From contig NC_045145.1 of the NCBI RefSeq assembly GCF_008831285.2, positions 12,708,802 through 12,772,801 on the forward strand: 64,000 bases of DNA. The letters are read 5' to 3'. The notes below the pieces were generated by a model that was not told where the DNA came from, ran no database searches, and was given only the letters and a program-made list of their open reading frames with translations. This document shows positions 38,865 to 51,800 of this stretch, piece after piece. Position 1 is the first letter of the stretch. Every line of letters begins with the position of its first letter. The DNA comes from Nymphaea colorata. Lineage: Eukaryota > Streptophyta > Magnoliopsida > Nymphaeales > Nymphaeaceae. The position numbers were made by a program, and so were the translations under genes.

Positions 38865-41800
38865 TCATTTAGTTAGGACATATGCAACTTGTTCAACTCC
38901 ACTTATGTGAAGAGTTCTGATATCTCCAGATTCAATCTTTTCTCTGACATAGTGACAGTCAATCTCTATGTGCTTGGTCCTTTCATGAAAGACTGGATTG
39001 GTCGAAATATAGATAGCAGCTTGATTATCACAGAACATGTGCATAGGCTTTGAAAGTTCAAGACTCAGTTCTTCAATCACGTTCTTAGTCCATACAAGTT
39101 CACTTGTTCCTGCGGCCATCGCTCGATATTCTGCTTCGGCACTGGATCTAGATACTATTTTCTGCTTCTTGCATTTCCATGCTACTAGATTACCACCAAC
39201 AAAAACACAATATCCTGTAGTTGATTTTCTGTCGTTGATATCTCCAGCCCAGTCTGCATCTGTGAATGCTACTATGTCTAAGTTTCGGTTCCTTTTGTAC
39301 CAGAGTCCCTGTCCTGGAGAGCCTTTGATGTATCGAAGAATGCGATCAGCAGCTTTCATGTGTGATTCTCTTGGGCTTTGCATGTACCTGCTAATCACAT
39401 TCACAGCAAATGAAATGTCAGGTCTAGTGATAGATAAATAAATGAGCTTACCCACTAGACGTTGAAATACTTCCCTGTTGACCTCTGGTTCATCCTCACA
39501 TGGCCCCAATTTGAGATTTGTTTCAAACGGAGTGTCGGCTAGACGAGCATCCATCTTCCCAGTCTCTTTTAATATGTCAAGTGCATATTTTCTTTGACAG
39601 AGAAAGATGCCTTTGTGTGATTGGGCTATTTCAATTCCGAGAAAGTACTTGAGTTTTCCCAAATCTTTTATGTCAAATGTGGTTCTCAAGTAGTGTTTGA
39701 GATTGTGTATGCCTTCAACATCATCACCTGTCACTACTATATCATCCACATAAATCAACACGACATTGGTGAGTTCATTGTGTTTCTTTATGAAGAGTGT
39801 GTTGTCAAAGTGACATCTACGATATCCAAAATTTTTCAAGGCCAAGCTTAATTTCAAGTACCACGCTCTAGGAGATTGTTCAGACCATAGATAGCTTTGT
39901 TGAGTTTGCATACATAATTTTTCCCTTCATTTGGTTGTCCTGGAGGAAGTGCCATGTAAATTTCTTCACTAAGTTCACCTTGCAAGAAGGCATTCTTCAC
40001 ATCTAGTTGATGATGTCCCCAATTCAGGTTAGAGGCCAAAGATAAGAGAATCCTCAAAGTGTTCATTTTCGTCACAGGAGCAAAAGTTTCGTCATAGTCA
40101 AGTCCTTTTGTTTGAGTAAATCCCTTGGCTACTAGACATGCTTTATATCTTTCTAGTGAGCCGTCACTCTTGTATTTGACTCTATAGTGCCATTTGCAGC
40201 CAACAACTCTTGTGTTCTTTGGTTTTGCAACTATCTCCCAAGTCTTGTTGCGTTTTAGGGCCTCTAATTCTTCATCCATTGCCTTTCTCTAATTTGAGTC
40301 CTTCTCAGCTTCTTGAAAAGTTTGAGGCTCACGAATTTTATCAATACTCTTTATGAAGTTGACATGTTGGGCAGAAATCTTATCGTAAGAAATAAAATTA
40401 CTGATGGGATAGTGACTGCAGGAATAAGTCTCATATTCAGCTAGATGAGAGGGCAATCTTCGAGTTCTCTCAAATCTTCTAAGTTCCCGGTTTGAGGATT
40501 CGTCACCATCGGTTGTAATAACAGGTTCTTGATTTTCTGTGTGACTCCCAATTTCTTGAAGAGTTTCTCTAGTGACCTGCTCATCACTTATGGTGAAAAA
40601 TAAATCATTAAAATCATGCAAGTTAGGAGATTTAGACTCCCCCCGTCCTATATCACAATTATTGACTCCAAAGTAGGGTTGTTTCTCATTGAAATAAACA
40701 TCACGAGATATATGAGTTTTCTTGAAAATAGGATCAAAACATACATACCTCTTACTTTGTGAATTGTAGCCGACAAAAATGCATTTGGTTGAACGATGAC
40801 TAAGATTGTCTCTTTTTGCATAATGCAGCCACACATAAACCACACAACCAAACACACGCAAATGATCCAGTTTTGGTTCATGCCCCGTAAGTTTACCAAT
40901 AGGACTAGCATAATTAAGATGCTTACTGGGAGTTCTATTGATCACGTAGCAAGCAGAAGAGATAGCATATTTTCAATAATTTTTAGGCACATTCATTTGG
41001 AATAACATGCTCCTAGCAACTTCTAATAGATGTCTATTCTTTCTTTCAGACACGCCATTTTGTTGAGGTGTGTCAACACATGATGTTTGATGTTGTATGC
41101 CATGCCCGTCTAAGAAGGTTTTAAAACCTGAGGTTTTGAACTCAGTACCGTTATCAGACCTCAAGCATTTTATTTTACAGTTGTAGTGAACTTCAATCAT
41201 CTTATAAAAAATTTGAAAATGAGAGAGAGCTTCAGATTTGTTTTTCATAAAATAAACCCAAGTAGATCTGGAAAAATTGTCAATAAACATAATATAATAT
41301 CTAAATCCATCCAAAGAATCTACAAGCGCAGGGCCCCAAACATCAGAGTGAATAAGATCAAATGGTTGTTCACTAATAGAATCAGATAAAGAGAACTTAG
41401 GTCTGGTCATTCTAGCAAACTTGCAAATATCACATGTATGATTATCAAAATAATACTTGGGAAAAATATAATTTAACGTTCGAGAAGATGGATGACCCAT
41501 CCGTTGATGCCAAATCTCTCCTTCATTCAAAGATGTCACATTCAAAACTTGATCAGGAGCTTTAATTTGGTAGAGTCCATTCACTAGGCGCCCCTCACCA
41601 ATCATCGTCTGAGTCTTTCGATCCTGAAATACAACGTTAGTAGCAGAAAAAACCACATTGCAGTTTAATTCTTTGGTAATTTTTGCTACCGACAATAGAT
41701 TAAACTTAAGTTCTGGCATAACAAGAATCTCACTAGTATAATTTTTGTTAAAAAATTCTATTTCTCCTTTTCCTTTGACAGCAATGGGCGTTCCGTTGGC

Positions 41801-43037
41801 TGCAGCAACAGGCCCAATGTCGTCAATAGAGTAAGGGGAATAGAGATGAGTGGATTGGTTAGCCATGTGATTAGTGGCTCCTGAGTCGACTATCCAATGA
41901 GAGCTGGAATCAAAACAAGAGATAAAGGCCATACCTTTAGCGTGATCAGAGGTGCTGATGGAGATACCTGCAGTTATTTCAACTTGGAGTTCCTTTATCA
42001 TTTCAGCAAGAGTCTCCAATGTGATGGGCTTGTCTGACGAAGAAGTCATAATGCTGGTCTGATTATTTTCCTTCTTGATGTTCCCACTAACATTGTTCTC
42101 CTTCTTAAACGTCCCATTTGAGGTGCCTTTGGAGGTATGACTTATACCTCTAGGAGGTTTTCCATGAATGAACCAGCATGTATCACGTGAATGACCAATT
42201 TTTTTACAATGTGAGCATTTAAGATTTCTGCCTTCATCACGTTTACCCCTGAAACTTCTGCTATTTGTACCATGAAAGTTCAAAGCAAATGCAGTCTTTT
42301 CATCAATCGACACATCTTGATCATTGTAGTTCAAAGTGTCCATAGCTTTTCTTCTTGACTCTTCTCTTATAAGAAGGGCACAAACTGAACTTAGCGAACG
42401 TAGCTCATGCGCCATGAGAATTTGACTATGAAGATTCTCATAGTCATTTGGAAGTCCAGCAAGAATTTCAAATATGCGCTCTTGTTCACATTGCTTCTTG
42501 GCTATAGAAAGATCGGTAGTCAAAGGAGCATGAACATCTATCTCATCCCAAATTCCTTTGAAGGTGCCAATATATTCATTAATGGGGGCACTCCCCTTTT
42601 TTTAGACTTTTTTTTGTTTGAGATAGTTGGTACATACGAGCAATATTATATTGTTCATCATAAAGATCTTTGGTGGCTTGCCACACATCCTCTACGGTGT
42701 CTAGAAAATTAAAACAGGCTGCTATCTTGGGCTCCATCGAATTGATGAGCCAAGACACAACAGTGTCGTTGATTGATCGCCACTAAATATATTTCAAATA
42801 ATTGAGTGGTGGTCTCTTTGTGGTACCATCAATGTATCCAAGTTTAGATTTTCCACTAAGGAATCGAGTGACTGCCTTAGACCAAGGTAAATAATTGAGA
42901 CCATCAAGCAAGGTATTAGTAATCTTGAGATTGGGATTACCTTGCTCGTGCATGACAAGCCTGTGCAAAGATCCATCGCTGCCTTGTAAAATAGTGTGTT
43001 GTTCATTATCATGTCTTGCTCCCCCTTCCTGCTCCAT
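38865..43037 (-). pseudogene. Broken copia gag-pol polyprotein
   Basis: Gag starts at the ATG at 43035-43037 and hits a stop at 42783. A frameshift follows near the A/T runs at about 42590-42615. The frame resumes with the rest of gag, the zinc knuckle CSHCKKIGHSRDTC, the protease motif WIVDSGATNHM, the pre-integrase HQRMGH and the integrase core. Stops replace probable Trp codons near 40970 (TGA after PKNY) and at 40289 (TAG before RKAMDEE). A one-base deletion near 39893 shifts the reverse transcriptase frame just after KAIYGL. The YVDD catalytic motif and the RNase H ADWAGD and SSAEAEY motifs remain readable. A last stop cuts the C terminus at 38865. The element cannot make a full polyprotein; mobilisation in trans is conceivable because its LTRs, PBS and PPT are intact. 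Confidence 0.93.
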
Positions 43038-43105
43038 AGGTTCCTTCTTGCTTGGAGATATTTTTCTGCCTCAGGATGAAGTCTGCCTCAGGATGAAGGT
43101 TTACT

Positions 43106-43117
43106 GCTCTGATACCA
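43106..43117 (-). promoter_or_regulatory. Primer binding site (tRNA-iMet type) of the copia element
   Basis: TGGTATCAGAGC on the minus strand directly follows the 5' LTR. This is the usual copia site complementary to the initiator methionine tRNA 3' end. Confidence 0.93.
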
Positions 43118-43402
43118 TGAAGAATTGAAATAAAACAGAATTTGAATAGAGCTAAGGAAAGAGAAGAGAAGACAATTTAAGTGGTTCGGCTATTGTAGCC
43201 TACGTCCACGGAGAGAGATCAATCTTTCTTCTTCATTAATTGAATACTATATAAAGTAGAGGCTAAAGACGTTAAGAGAGAAGGAGTTGCCAAAATTAAA
43301 GGAAACGTTTATTCAACGTTCACAAGAATTAATGCTCCTGCCTTATTCAGTCAATCATTGAATGGGGCAAAAGATCTCTCAACGTCTCTTTTAATTTTAT
43401 CA
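43118..43402 (-). repeat. 5' LTR of the copia element (285 bp)
   Basis: Starts TGAAGAATTG, ends TTTTATCA and adjoins the target duplication CGCAC. It shares TGGTTCGGCTATTGTAGCCT with the 3' LTR. Confidence 0.97.
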
Positions 43403-43436
43403 CGCACAATCAAGAAGCAATAACTCGCCTTCTAAA

Positions 43437-43660
43437 CTGCCTTAGATCCAGCCCAACCGATGCTAATTAATCTCCTTGCCCTTCCACTTCTTCCCGAGGG
43501 CATCGAACTTCTGCTACATCCAAGTGCTCTCAAAGAGGTTCTGCTTTAATGCGCTCGCCTCCATCGCCACCGAGTGGGGCACGACGAGCAGCTTCTTGCT
43601 GGAGCTCTTCTTCTTCTTCTTCCCTTTTGTATCGTCCTTTTGGCTAGCGTTATTTGCCAA
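43437..43660 (-). pseudogene. NOP14-like N-terminal gene fragment
   Basis: The minus-strand frame reads KGKKKKKSSSKKLLVVPHSV, then AMEASALKQNLFEST, a stop, and QKFDALGKKWKGKE. This matches the N-terminal signature of nucleolar protein 14 (a Lys/Ser-rich start, then NPFE-W-RRKFDVLGKKRKGEE), a factor in 18S rRNA maturation. After another stop, a shifted frame continues SIGWAGSKAV, resembling the next family segment (RIGLARSKAI). At least two stops and a frameshift make it a pseudogene; the rest of the ~900-residue protein is absent nearby. It lies 30 bp from the copia target duplication. Confidence 0.65.
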
Positions 43661-45589
43661 TGAAGTTAGAGTTTCTTCTGTGCAGAGAATTGTGAGAAAA
43701 GGAAAAACGAAAGGAAGTGTCCCCCCATGCCGGACGGCGAAAGTGAGGACCTCCTTTTTTTTGGTATTTTTTTAAGAGAAATTTGTTTGAGAAGGGAAAG
43801 TTGTATTTCTTTTATTATTTTAATAATTTTTGAAGGCAAGCAGTTCTTTGAGAATTAGGTTGAGGGCCTCGTTGATGACTGCCAAAAGTTGAGCGGTTTT
43901 TTTATATAGGCCTATTTATTAGGCATTGATTTGTAATTTGTTCTAAAGTTTGCCACTTAACTCTAACCGCAGTTTAAACTAACAGCAAGTGGGTGTAATG
44001 TTTTTCTTTTTTTCTGTTTTAAGTTGAGTACCAATTTGTTAACTTTTGAGTAGTGATGTTTTTACTCGTCCAGAATTTAGGCACCTTTTCACCATTCGAT
44101 GGCTTGGAAAATTATTCTCAAAAAACTTTTATTAATACTTAATGAAACAGAAAGATATTTTTTATATGAAAATAAGTATTAATCCCAAGTAAGGTCCAAT
44201 ATCAATTCGATTTTGATGACCACTGGTCATCTGAACTACCAACGGTGACAAACCTTAACCTTTAATCTAAAAAAACCATAAGTTCAACCAAGTCTCAACA
44301 CTTCTCTAGATTCTAGAGACGAAGGAAAGTAGTTTCAGCCTCCAATCCACAAGAATAACTTCAGTAACCCTCCTACCAAAACTAGAAGCATTGGTAGCAA
44401 ACGAAGTTCTACTAGGAGAAAAACATGGACAAGTGCACTCCTATATTTAAAATGCTAATCGACTGGTGGCTAATTTATTAACAATGTTCTTGAAGAGAGG
44501 CCTGAGATCTAGGCCTTCATCTAAGCTAATCATTTAAAATATGTGTTAGATTAGAATTCAAAAGCATAATGAACATTCAGGGAAAGGAGTAACAACACCT
44601 TAAGCTTCCTCAATTAATGTCTGATGCTTACCTTCACGATTGATTCAAATTGCTTTAATTTGGTATCTAACTGATCTGGATCTAAGTCATTTGGAATCTA
44701 TCTGCTTGCATGTTAGTGGATCTGGACATGGCTTGCTTTAATTTGTTTGTACAGTTTGCAACATGTACTTGTATGTAGTGACTTCATAAAATGATGGACA
44801 TTATTGGAACTGATATCTTCAGTCCAAGTGAATTGTTACTTATGGAAAGAATTTGATGGCATTGTCATGCTATTCAGTTTCCTTTGGTTCTGCAATTCAT
44901 GCATGGTGAATTGACAAGAGAAACTTAATTACAGTTGCAAGCATGCCAACAGAATAACGTACAATTTCATGCATATGACTGTATTTGCAAATTTGGTTGC
45001 ATGAAACCTTTACTGATGACCGTTCCTTATTATTTATACGTGCATGTATTTATGAATTACTCATTATGATCAAATGTTTCATAATATGTGTATAGTTGAT
45101 ATTGATGTCTTGACTACTTTGTCTTTATTTAAGTGAAATGATAAGCTTCATTTTGACTTGATCATTATAAAGTAGTGAATCAGGGATGGATCGTACCCCC
45201 AATCTTCCTCTCTTAAATAGAAGAGATGGTGATGATGTTGTTGTGTTGTCATGATTATTTGATGCTGCTCAACCAATCTATGTGAGTACTTCATCTAATT
45301 TTCTTGTTATTCGTTATTGAATCTAATGGATCACTCCTTATCTCATCAGTCATCTCAAAAATGGAGGAGAAACACAAACTCTAATGCCACCTTGATGCAA
45401 AGATTAGAGTTCTTCACTCTTGTCATTGTATTAAAAGAAGCTTTCAATGCTTATTCCAATTGGTGAAATGCAGCTAAACAAGAAGGCATTCTAGGGATGC
45501 AAGGACCTGGGAATCCATCTTTGTCTTTAAATGAAGCACAACTCTTTCAGGTGATCTTTGGCTAATAGGATCCAGATCTGACCCATTCA
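43661..45589. other. Intergenic, no gene recognised
   Basis: A plus-strand stretch at about 45390-45560 reads like coding sequence (LMQRLEFFTLVIVLKEAFNA) with one stop and may be an old transposon remnant. The rest is AT-rich. Confidence 0.4.
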
Positions 45590-48010
45590 CAATCCCACAT
45601 TTTAGGCATTCTATTCATGAGAAAAGTGGCGACATGAAAAGCATAACTCTTTAGCTTTTTAGAAACTCCAAACTGAGCCATTAAGTACAAACCAATGTCA
45701 ATGATGTGACGATGTAGATGCTCAGCTGATCCGTTTTGTTCTGTATATGGGAACATGAAATGTGATGCACAATACTTTGCTCCTTTAAGCATGACTCTAG
45801 AACAGTACATTCTCCTCTTCCATCACATTAAAATTTTGTGATTCTTCTTTCAAACAGATTCTCAACTCTGTTCTTGAATATGCAAAACACATTAGCAACA
45901 TCATATTCGTGCGCAATCATAAAAATCCAAGTGTAACGAGAAAAAACATCAACAAAAATGACATAATATCTATACCTGTCCATAGTAATTATTGAAGAAG
46001 AACCCCATGCATCAGTATAAAGACATGGTTATCATTTGCAAATTTATTCACACATAATAGATTTTTAGTCACTTTGGGAGCAAGCAGAATATCTTTAAGA
46101 AAAACTTCTGCATTAGATAACTAAAGACCTGATCCTCCGACTGTATGCACGTTGTCTTTGCCCTGATATGGAACATGGATAGAAGGATTATTCAAGTCGT
46201 TGTTAACGTGATGAGTCGCCCCTAAATCGGGGTACCAACTTCCGTCGTCGCTGTCCTGAGCAGATGTGTGATAGGCTTGAGCATGAAAATATCCTCGTTC
46301 TCCGACTTGGAACCAGGTTTGTTAAGCTAAAACCATGAGCACGTTGTGTGCCCTGGCTTATTGCAGTATGGACTGACAATCGAATTCTTATTGTTATACT
46401 GACGTCTCCCTCCTTCATAGTTATACAGTTACTTTTGAAGTTGCGATTCTGATTGAAGTTCCGTTTTTGTTGATCACAGTTGAATTGATTTCAACTGAAA
46501 TCTACTCCATAGCTATTTTGGACTAAATTGGTGGAAATGTTACTGTCACCTCGCTGATTTTCATAATCAGTCAATTCCAACTGAGCCTCTTGAATTAACA
46601 TTAGACTCAATAGCTCATTGAGAGAAGTAACTTCGGCTCTGGTAGTGATGGACGTTTTGAAGGCAGCAATAGATTGAAGGAAGGCCACGCAGGATATGAA
46701 GAATAAGATCTTCATCGGCCACGGGTTTTGACGCCAAGGAGAGTTGATGGGCAATAGACTTTGCCACTGGAAATACTCACTAACAGAGTTGGACCCTTCT
46801 TTAAAGTTTGCAATTGCTCCTTTAACTGAAGTATTCGAGATCGAGAATGAGCAGCATGTATCTCCTTCAAAATATTCCATACTTTATAGGAAGCTTTTAA
46901 ACCAACAATTTGAGCAAGCACTTGTGGAGTGAACAAACTGATTATCCACCCAAGCAAGAGTCGATCTTGACATCTCCAAGATACAAAGTCAGGGTTCAGC
47001 ACTATTGATCAATGTTGTTAAATGTAATGAGGTGAAGCGAAGCATGGAGCCTGTAAAGCGAGGTGAACCAAAGTGGGGCAAAACGTAGGTTTTATGGCTG
47101 CAATTTGAAATATATAATATCTATAAAAAAATTAAGTTAGATTAATTAAGATAGAAAAGTACATGAATTAAGCCATATCATTACACTTCAACAATTAACT
47201 AACACATTATACGATAGAAAATCACATGAATCAAATCAGATGAACGCACAGGCAATGAGAAACTAAATAATGAAAGAAAACTAGAAGGGATGCGACTCTT
47301 CTTATAGCCAATTACAGACACACAAGACAACATGATGATGACTTGGTCCATGTAACAGATGTTGTTCATTCTTTTAAATGATCATATCTCTGCCAATTTT
47401 TACTAAGTGCGGATAGATGCATGATGACAAGCAATTAATTAGAACTTTATAATAATGCCATTGATTTTCCATTAGCACTAGTTATGTATTTATAGTCTTC
47501 TACCGTGAACAATATTATAGAGATCATATGCAATAAGAATGAGAGTAAATTGAGATTCCCATAATAAATAATTATCAGACGATCACAGCTTCTCATTTAG
47601 AAAATACTGCAGATTCGAGGTATTGGCAACTCAATCGATGTGTTGATGAAGAAGACCCTCCAGAATCGCAGAATCACTCCATGCACTGATGGCTCTGATA
47701 CCATTTTAAAATCTTACTCAAATAGGTAGAAGTATAAGAACACATGTATACGTGGTTCCACAGAAACATGCCTACGTCCACGGTAAGGAGGAGCAGATTC
47801 TATTGAGTCAAGAGCAATAGTTTTTATCTTTTGTCTTGTACAAACGGTTACACGATTTTCTTTATTACATTCAGAAGGATAAAATTCTGTCGCTAAATTG
47901 GTGCAGGCCAACTCTTTACCAAAATCTCTCTTCATAACTGTAGGCAAGATCTGTGAAGAGGATTTGCTTTGAATCTTGCCAACATTAGCCGAACCACCAG
48001 CGGGAAGATT
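45590..48010 (-). mobile_element. Truncated, decayed Ty1/copia element (5' LTR, gag, protease, part of integrase)
   Basis: A primer binding site TGGTATCAGAGCC lies at about 47690-47702 on the minus strand. LTR-like sequence to its right (47703 to about 48010) contains the TACGTGGTTC...CCTACGTCCACGG block common in copia LTRs. Downstream on the minus strand come decayed gag (WRCQDRLLLGWIISLFTPQV, then LQLKEQLQTLKKG; about 46500-47002), a pre-protease/GAG region (HTVGGSGL near 46130) and the integrase segment CDGRGE near 45820, then HLHRHIIDIGLYLMAQ to FLMNRMP (about 45600-45730). Homology ends near 45590; reverse transcriptase, RNase H and the 3' LTR are missing. Many stops and frameshifts. 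Right boundary approximate. Confidence 0.8.
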
Positions 48011-48809
48011 TTCCTCTTACGTTGGTAACAGATTTGTCAACGGTAGGGAGGAGTAGTAACAAGGAAGCCTACCTCTTCCAAAGTAAGACCTGGAACCATA
48101 CATGCTATCCAAAAATCACCCAAAAAAGAAGATATATTTTGAAATGTGGGCCACCTGTATCTTGCAAGGTGAACTGTTTCCATGCTTTCACAGAAAACTG
48201 GCCTTAAATGGTTCTTATTGTTCAAAGAGCCTTCACCTCTCAGTTTTATGCTATCGGTAAAGGGCCAGTGCGTGGATGATTGCCAACTTCATAGAGCATG
48301 TTTGTGGTGGAATTCAAGGGCAATGACATGAAAAATGATGCTTCCACCAGTGAAGTGACTGCTTCTGAACCAAATGGAAAGAGAAGCAGCAACCTTCCTC
48401 ACAAGGAACTCAGAAACTTGTAAGCTCAGACCCTTTAGGCTGCCCATCGTTTGATTTCACTATTGAAACATTATGGGTTGTCACTTGTCAGTGAAAGAAC
48501 AGACAGCGAGACACTCCAGTTTCCAAAATCTTCAGCACAACCACTATTTATGGGGATCACACAGATCCGTTCATTGCATACAAGCGGGTTAACATTGTCA
48601 AGAACATACAAGACATAAAAGATCATAGGGAAAACATGTTCTCAAAAGCCTTTCCTTGGCCGCTTTATTAATGCCTTCCTACAGAGATACAATGGAGGTA
48701 GAAAGGATGGTATGACCAAAAAAAGAAAGAAAGAAATAATATAATATCAAACTAACAATGAGGACACAAGAACAGTGCTAAAGTCCACATCAAGCTCCTT
48801 CATGGCTTA
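48011..48809. other. 3' flank of the 6-phosphogluconolactonase gene
   Basis: No gene recognised. It should include the 3' UTR of the minus-strand PGL gene near 48650-48809. Confidence 0.5.
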
Positions 48810-51800
48810 TCAAGATCCCCCAGAAGACTGACAAGCAGCAAGTTCTGAAGCAGCTTCCTTATCCAAAAACCAAACCAGATTGCCATTGCTTGGACTGACC
48901 AAACGTGCTGGCAATATGTGCTCTGGATTCTCATTGATGGCCAGACGAACAGCTTCAGCCTTATTACCTCCTGTCACAACAAATGCAATATTCGAGGCAA
49001 AGTTGATCACCGGCAGGGTAAATGTGATCCTCTCAGGTGGTGGTTTAGGGGAATCAATGATGAAGGTCACCCATTCATTTCTCTCATTGATTGCTGAATG
49101 GTTTGGGAAGAGGGATGCTATGTGTCCATCAGGTCCCATGCCTAGAAGAATCAGATCGAACTTTGGGCAGTCACTGCTTTCCACAACATCCACAGTCCGC
49201 GTCTTCACCAGCTGCCGTAGAACGAATTCATATTCTTCTGCTGCCTGTTCTGCTGAGAGAGTGTCATTGATGGAGTATACATGGCTTGGCACGACTGGAA
49301 CCTGTTGTCAAATAAGGATGTCATGGTGAAGCAGAAATTTGTGAAAGTAACGTTTCAGTATAGAAACGTAATTTGCATAGTGTGCCCTAAGCATGATCAA
49401 TACACAGATTCATTGGTGGCCTAATATCTTTAAAAATTCAGAACTTGATTGGACCATCTTCAAGAGACTCCTCTAGGCCAAGTTTAAACTTGAGTTTCAT
49501 AACCGCCCTCACCAAACTTGCCATTAGTATAGTCTGCTCACAGTAGATAAGGGAAACTTTGTTTGTTATCCACTCAGCAAAGTACACAATAAAGTTCTAA
49601 GCAAAGGTCCTATCACATATGTGCAATAGGAAGGTTGCTGTTTTCTGTAATTTTGCTACCAATAAGGCCTCTACACATCTTCAATGGGCTTTTCCTTTCT
49701 TTAGGAACTTACTACATCTCACCTATTGAAAGCTTAGTCAGAGAACCACGACTGAGAAAACCCCAACCTGCTGCTTTTCCGGTGGCAGACACTAATGCAC
49801 ATCCCAGCGGCAAAAACATACTGTTGGTTTAAATGAAATAGGTGTGTGGTTGATCAAACAAGATAAAGCTATCAGACAACCGATCAATATGGGGGCAAGC
49901 CCGTTTTTTCCTCCATTGAAATCACAGGCTAAGGAGTCAACCTTCATTTCCGATCTGTGGTTTTGATGAGAAGCCTCTAAGAATCACAAAAGGCCTTTAC
50001 TTAAACAAGGGATTTGAAGAACTACATGCTATATTTTTCTCGTTTGTATAGCCTATGATGTTTCTACGTATGGGAATCACAAGATTCTGTGTAAGTCATA
50101 GAATCACAAGGTGAAAAACCAATGTGCCTAAAGAATTGAGAGATTACCATCATTTTCCAACTAAAATAGACTTAGATAACCATGATGTGGGCCACGCTGT
50201 TAATTTTTCTTAAAATATCCAGGCTGATGACAACTTGGAGTCTCTTAACTGTGTCATGTTATTTTGTTTATCAAATAGTTAACATAATAGGATTTACTAC
50301 ATCTGGAAAAAGAGGAAAGAACGGTGTGTGTGTTACAATATGCACTCCTACATTAATACAAATCCTTGAATGCTTGAAGCACCTCCTAACTTTATATTTG
50401 AAGAATATAAAAGCCGGTCCAACATATAGCTTCTTAGTGCATTTCAAGAAAAGAAAAACATTGTAGTTCGTAAGATAACTCCTAACACCAAAAAGAAAAT
50501 AAAATTTAAACGGATTAACACCACTGACAGACTCTTTGGTTAAAGCATGGATAGATTTGCTAATGCATTATAAATCAGCCAAACAGGAATAGAGGACACT
50601 GCCTATTTCATGCCAAGAAAGATACTTCAGTTAATTTTTGGCAGTAGCATATCCAGAATATGATGTTAAATTGAATGAAAGATCAATATCTTCCTTTTCT
50701 CTTATGTTCTCCGTAAAGTGCATTTATTGTAGGTTTAAACATGCAGCAATTCAGGCCCAGACAGTAGCTGTTCTGATCCATAGCAAAGTCACACGAAGGT
50801 CACATACACACATTGTCATAGATGTCTATATGTCAACCAATAGATTCTGATGCAGAGTTCAGGCATTTGATTATTTCAATTCATTAAACATATGCATGTA
50901 GGGAACCACCAAGAAGGAACAAGAAACTGTGGAACAATAGCATTTCCAATTATTGATCACCGCAAGATGCAAGGTGATGACTTTCCCTTGGAGCAAACTT
51001 CAATAGTTAATTGGAGATTTGCACTAGACACACAAATGGCAAAAAATATCAACCTACACTCTAGAGGAACACAAGTTGGATAAAAAAATGAACTCTGCCT
51101 TATCAGTCCAGCCTATATGTCACACGCGGTTATCATCTTTCTTTGCACCATCCAACAACATCAGGTTAGGAAAAGGAAAGCAAGTTCCAGCCTTGCTTTG
51201 TACATTAAGTACCTAGCAAGTACACAATAAAGTCATGGTTTGTGTCTCATCTAACATAGCTACAATATCATATCCATGATTTGTGGAGCACCCAACATTG
51301 ACCTAAGTCTCAAATACACGTCTAAAAGCAATGTTGTACGTATCGTACGATACGGGGTCATATCATATTGTTTACAAAATACAATACGATACAACCCACG
51401 TATCATAAATAGGGATGTATCGTATACATGCCCCCGTATTGTACGATACGAACGATACAGGCCCCCGTATCATACGATACGATGCAATACAGGTTGATTT
51501 CAAAAAAAGGGGGCCCAAACCCCCCTTTTTCGAGTTTCCTTTATAAAAACCTGCCCCTTCTTCATTTGTAACCTAGAGATTGTGCCACCTTAGAGGGAAA
51601 TCAATCGATTTTCACTGTGAAATCATCGATTAAACCATGGATTTGTGTGTGGGTGGCTGATTCCCGTTGGGAGGAAAGGGTTTTTTTTAAATCATGAAGA
51701 TGAAGATGAAGAAGAAGCTGGAGATGAGGATGAAAATGAATATGATGAAAATTATGAATGAGAGTCAACAGTGTTTTCATTTTATAAGTATTGACATTGA

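Larger units (their letters stand above)
38507..43402 (-). mobile_element. Ty1/copia LTR retrotransposon, structurally complete (4896 bp), coding-dead
   Basis: Two LTRs of 283 and 285 bp start TG and end CA. The element is flanked on both sides by CGCAC (38502-38506 and 43403-43407), a perfect 5-bp target duplication. Internal landmarks on the minus strand are a tRNA-iMet-type primer binding site directly after the 5' LTR and a purine tract directly before the 3' LTR. Domain order gag, protease, integrase, reverse transcriptase, RNase H shows it is copia rather than gypsy. By eye the LTRs differ by about seven substitutions and two small indels, so insertion is fairly recent. Confidence 0.97.

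Noticed and set aside
47714-48225. Short minus- and plus-strand frames in 47.7-48.2 kb
   Set aside because: They lie in or beside the LTR-like sequence of the truncated copia element and carry no coding motif.
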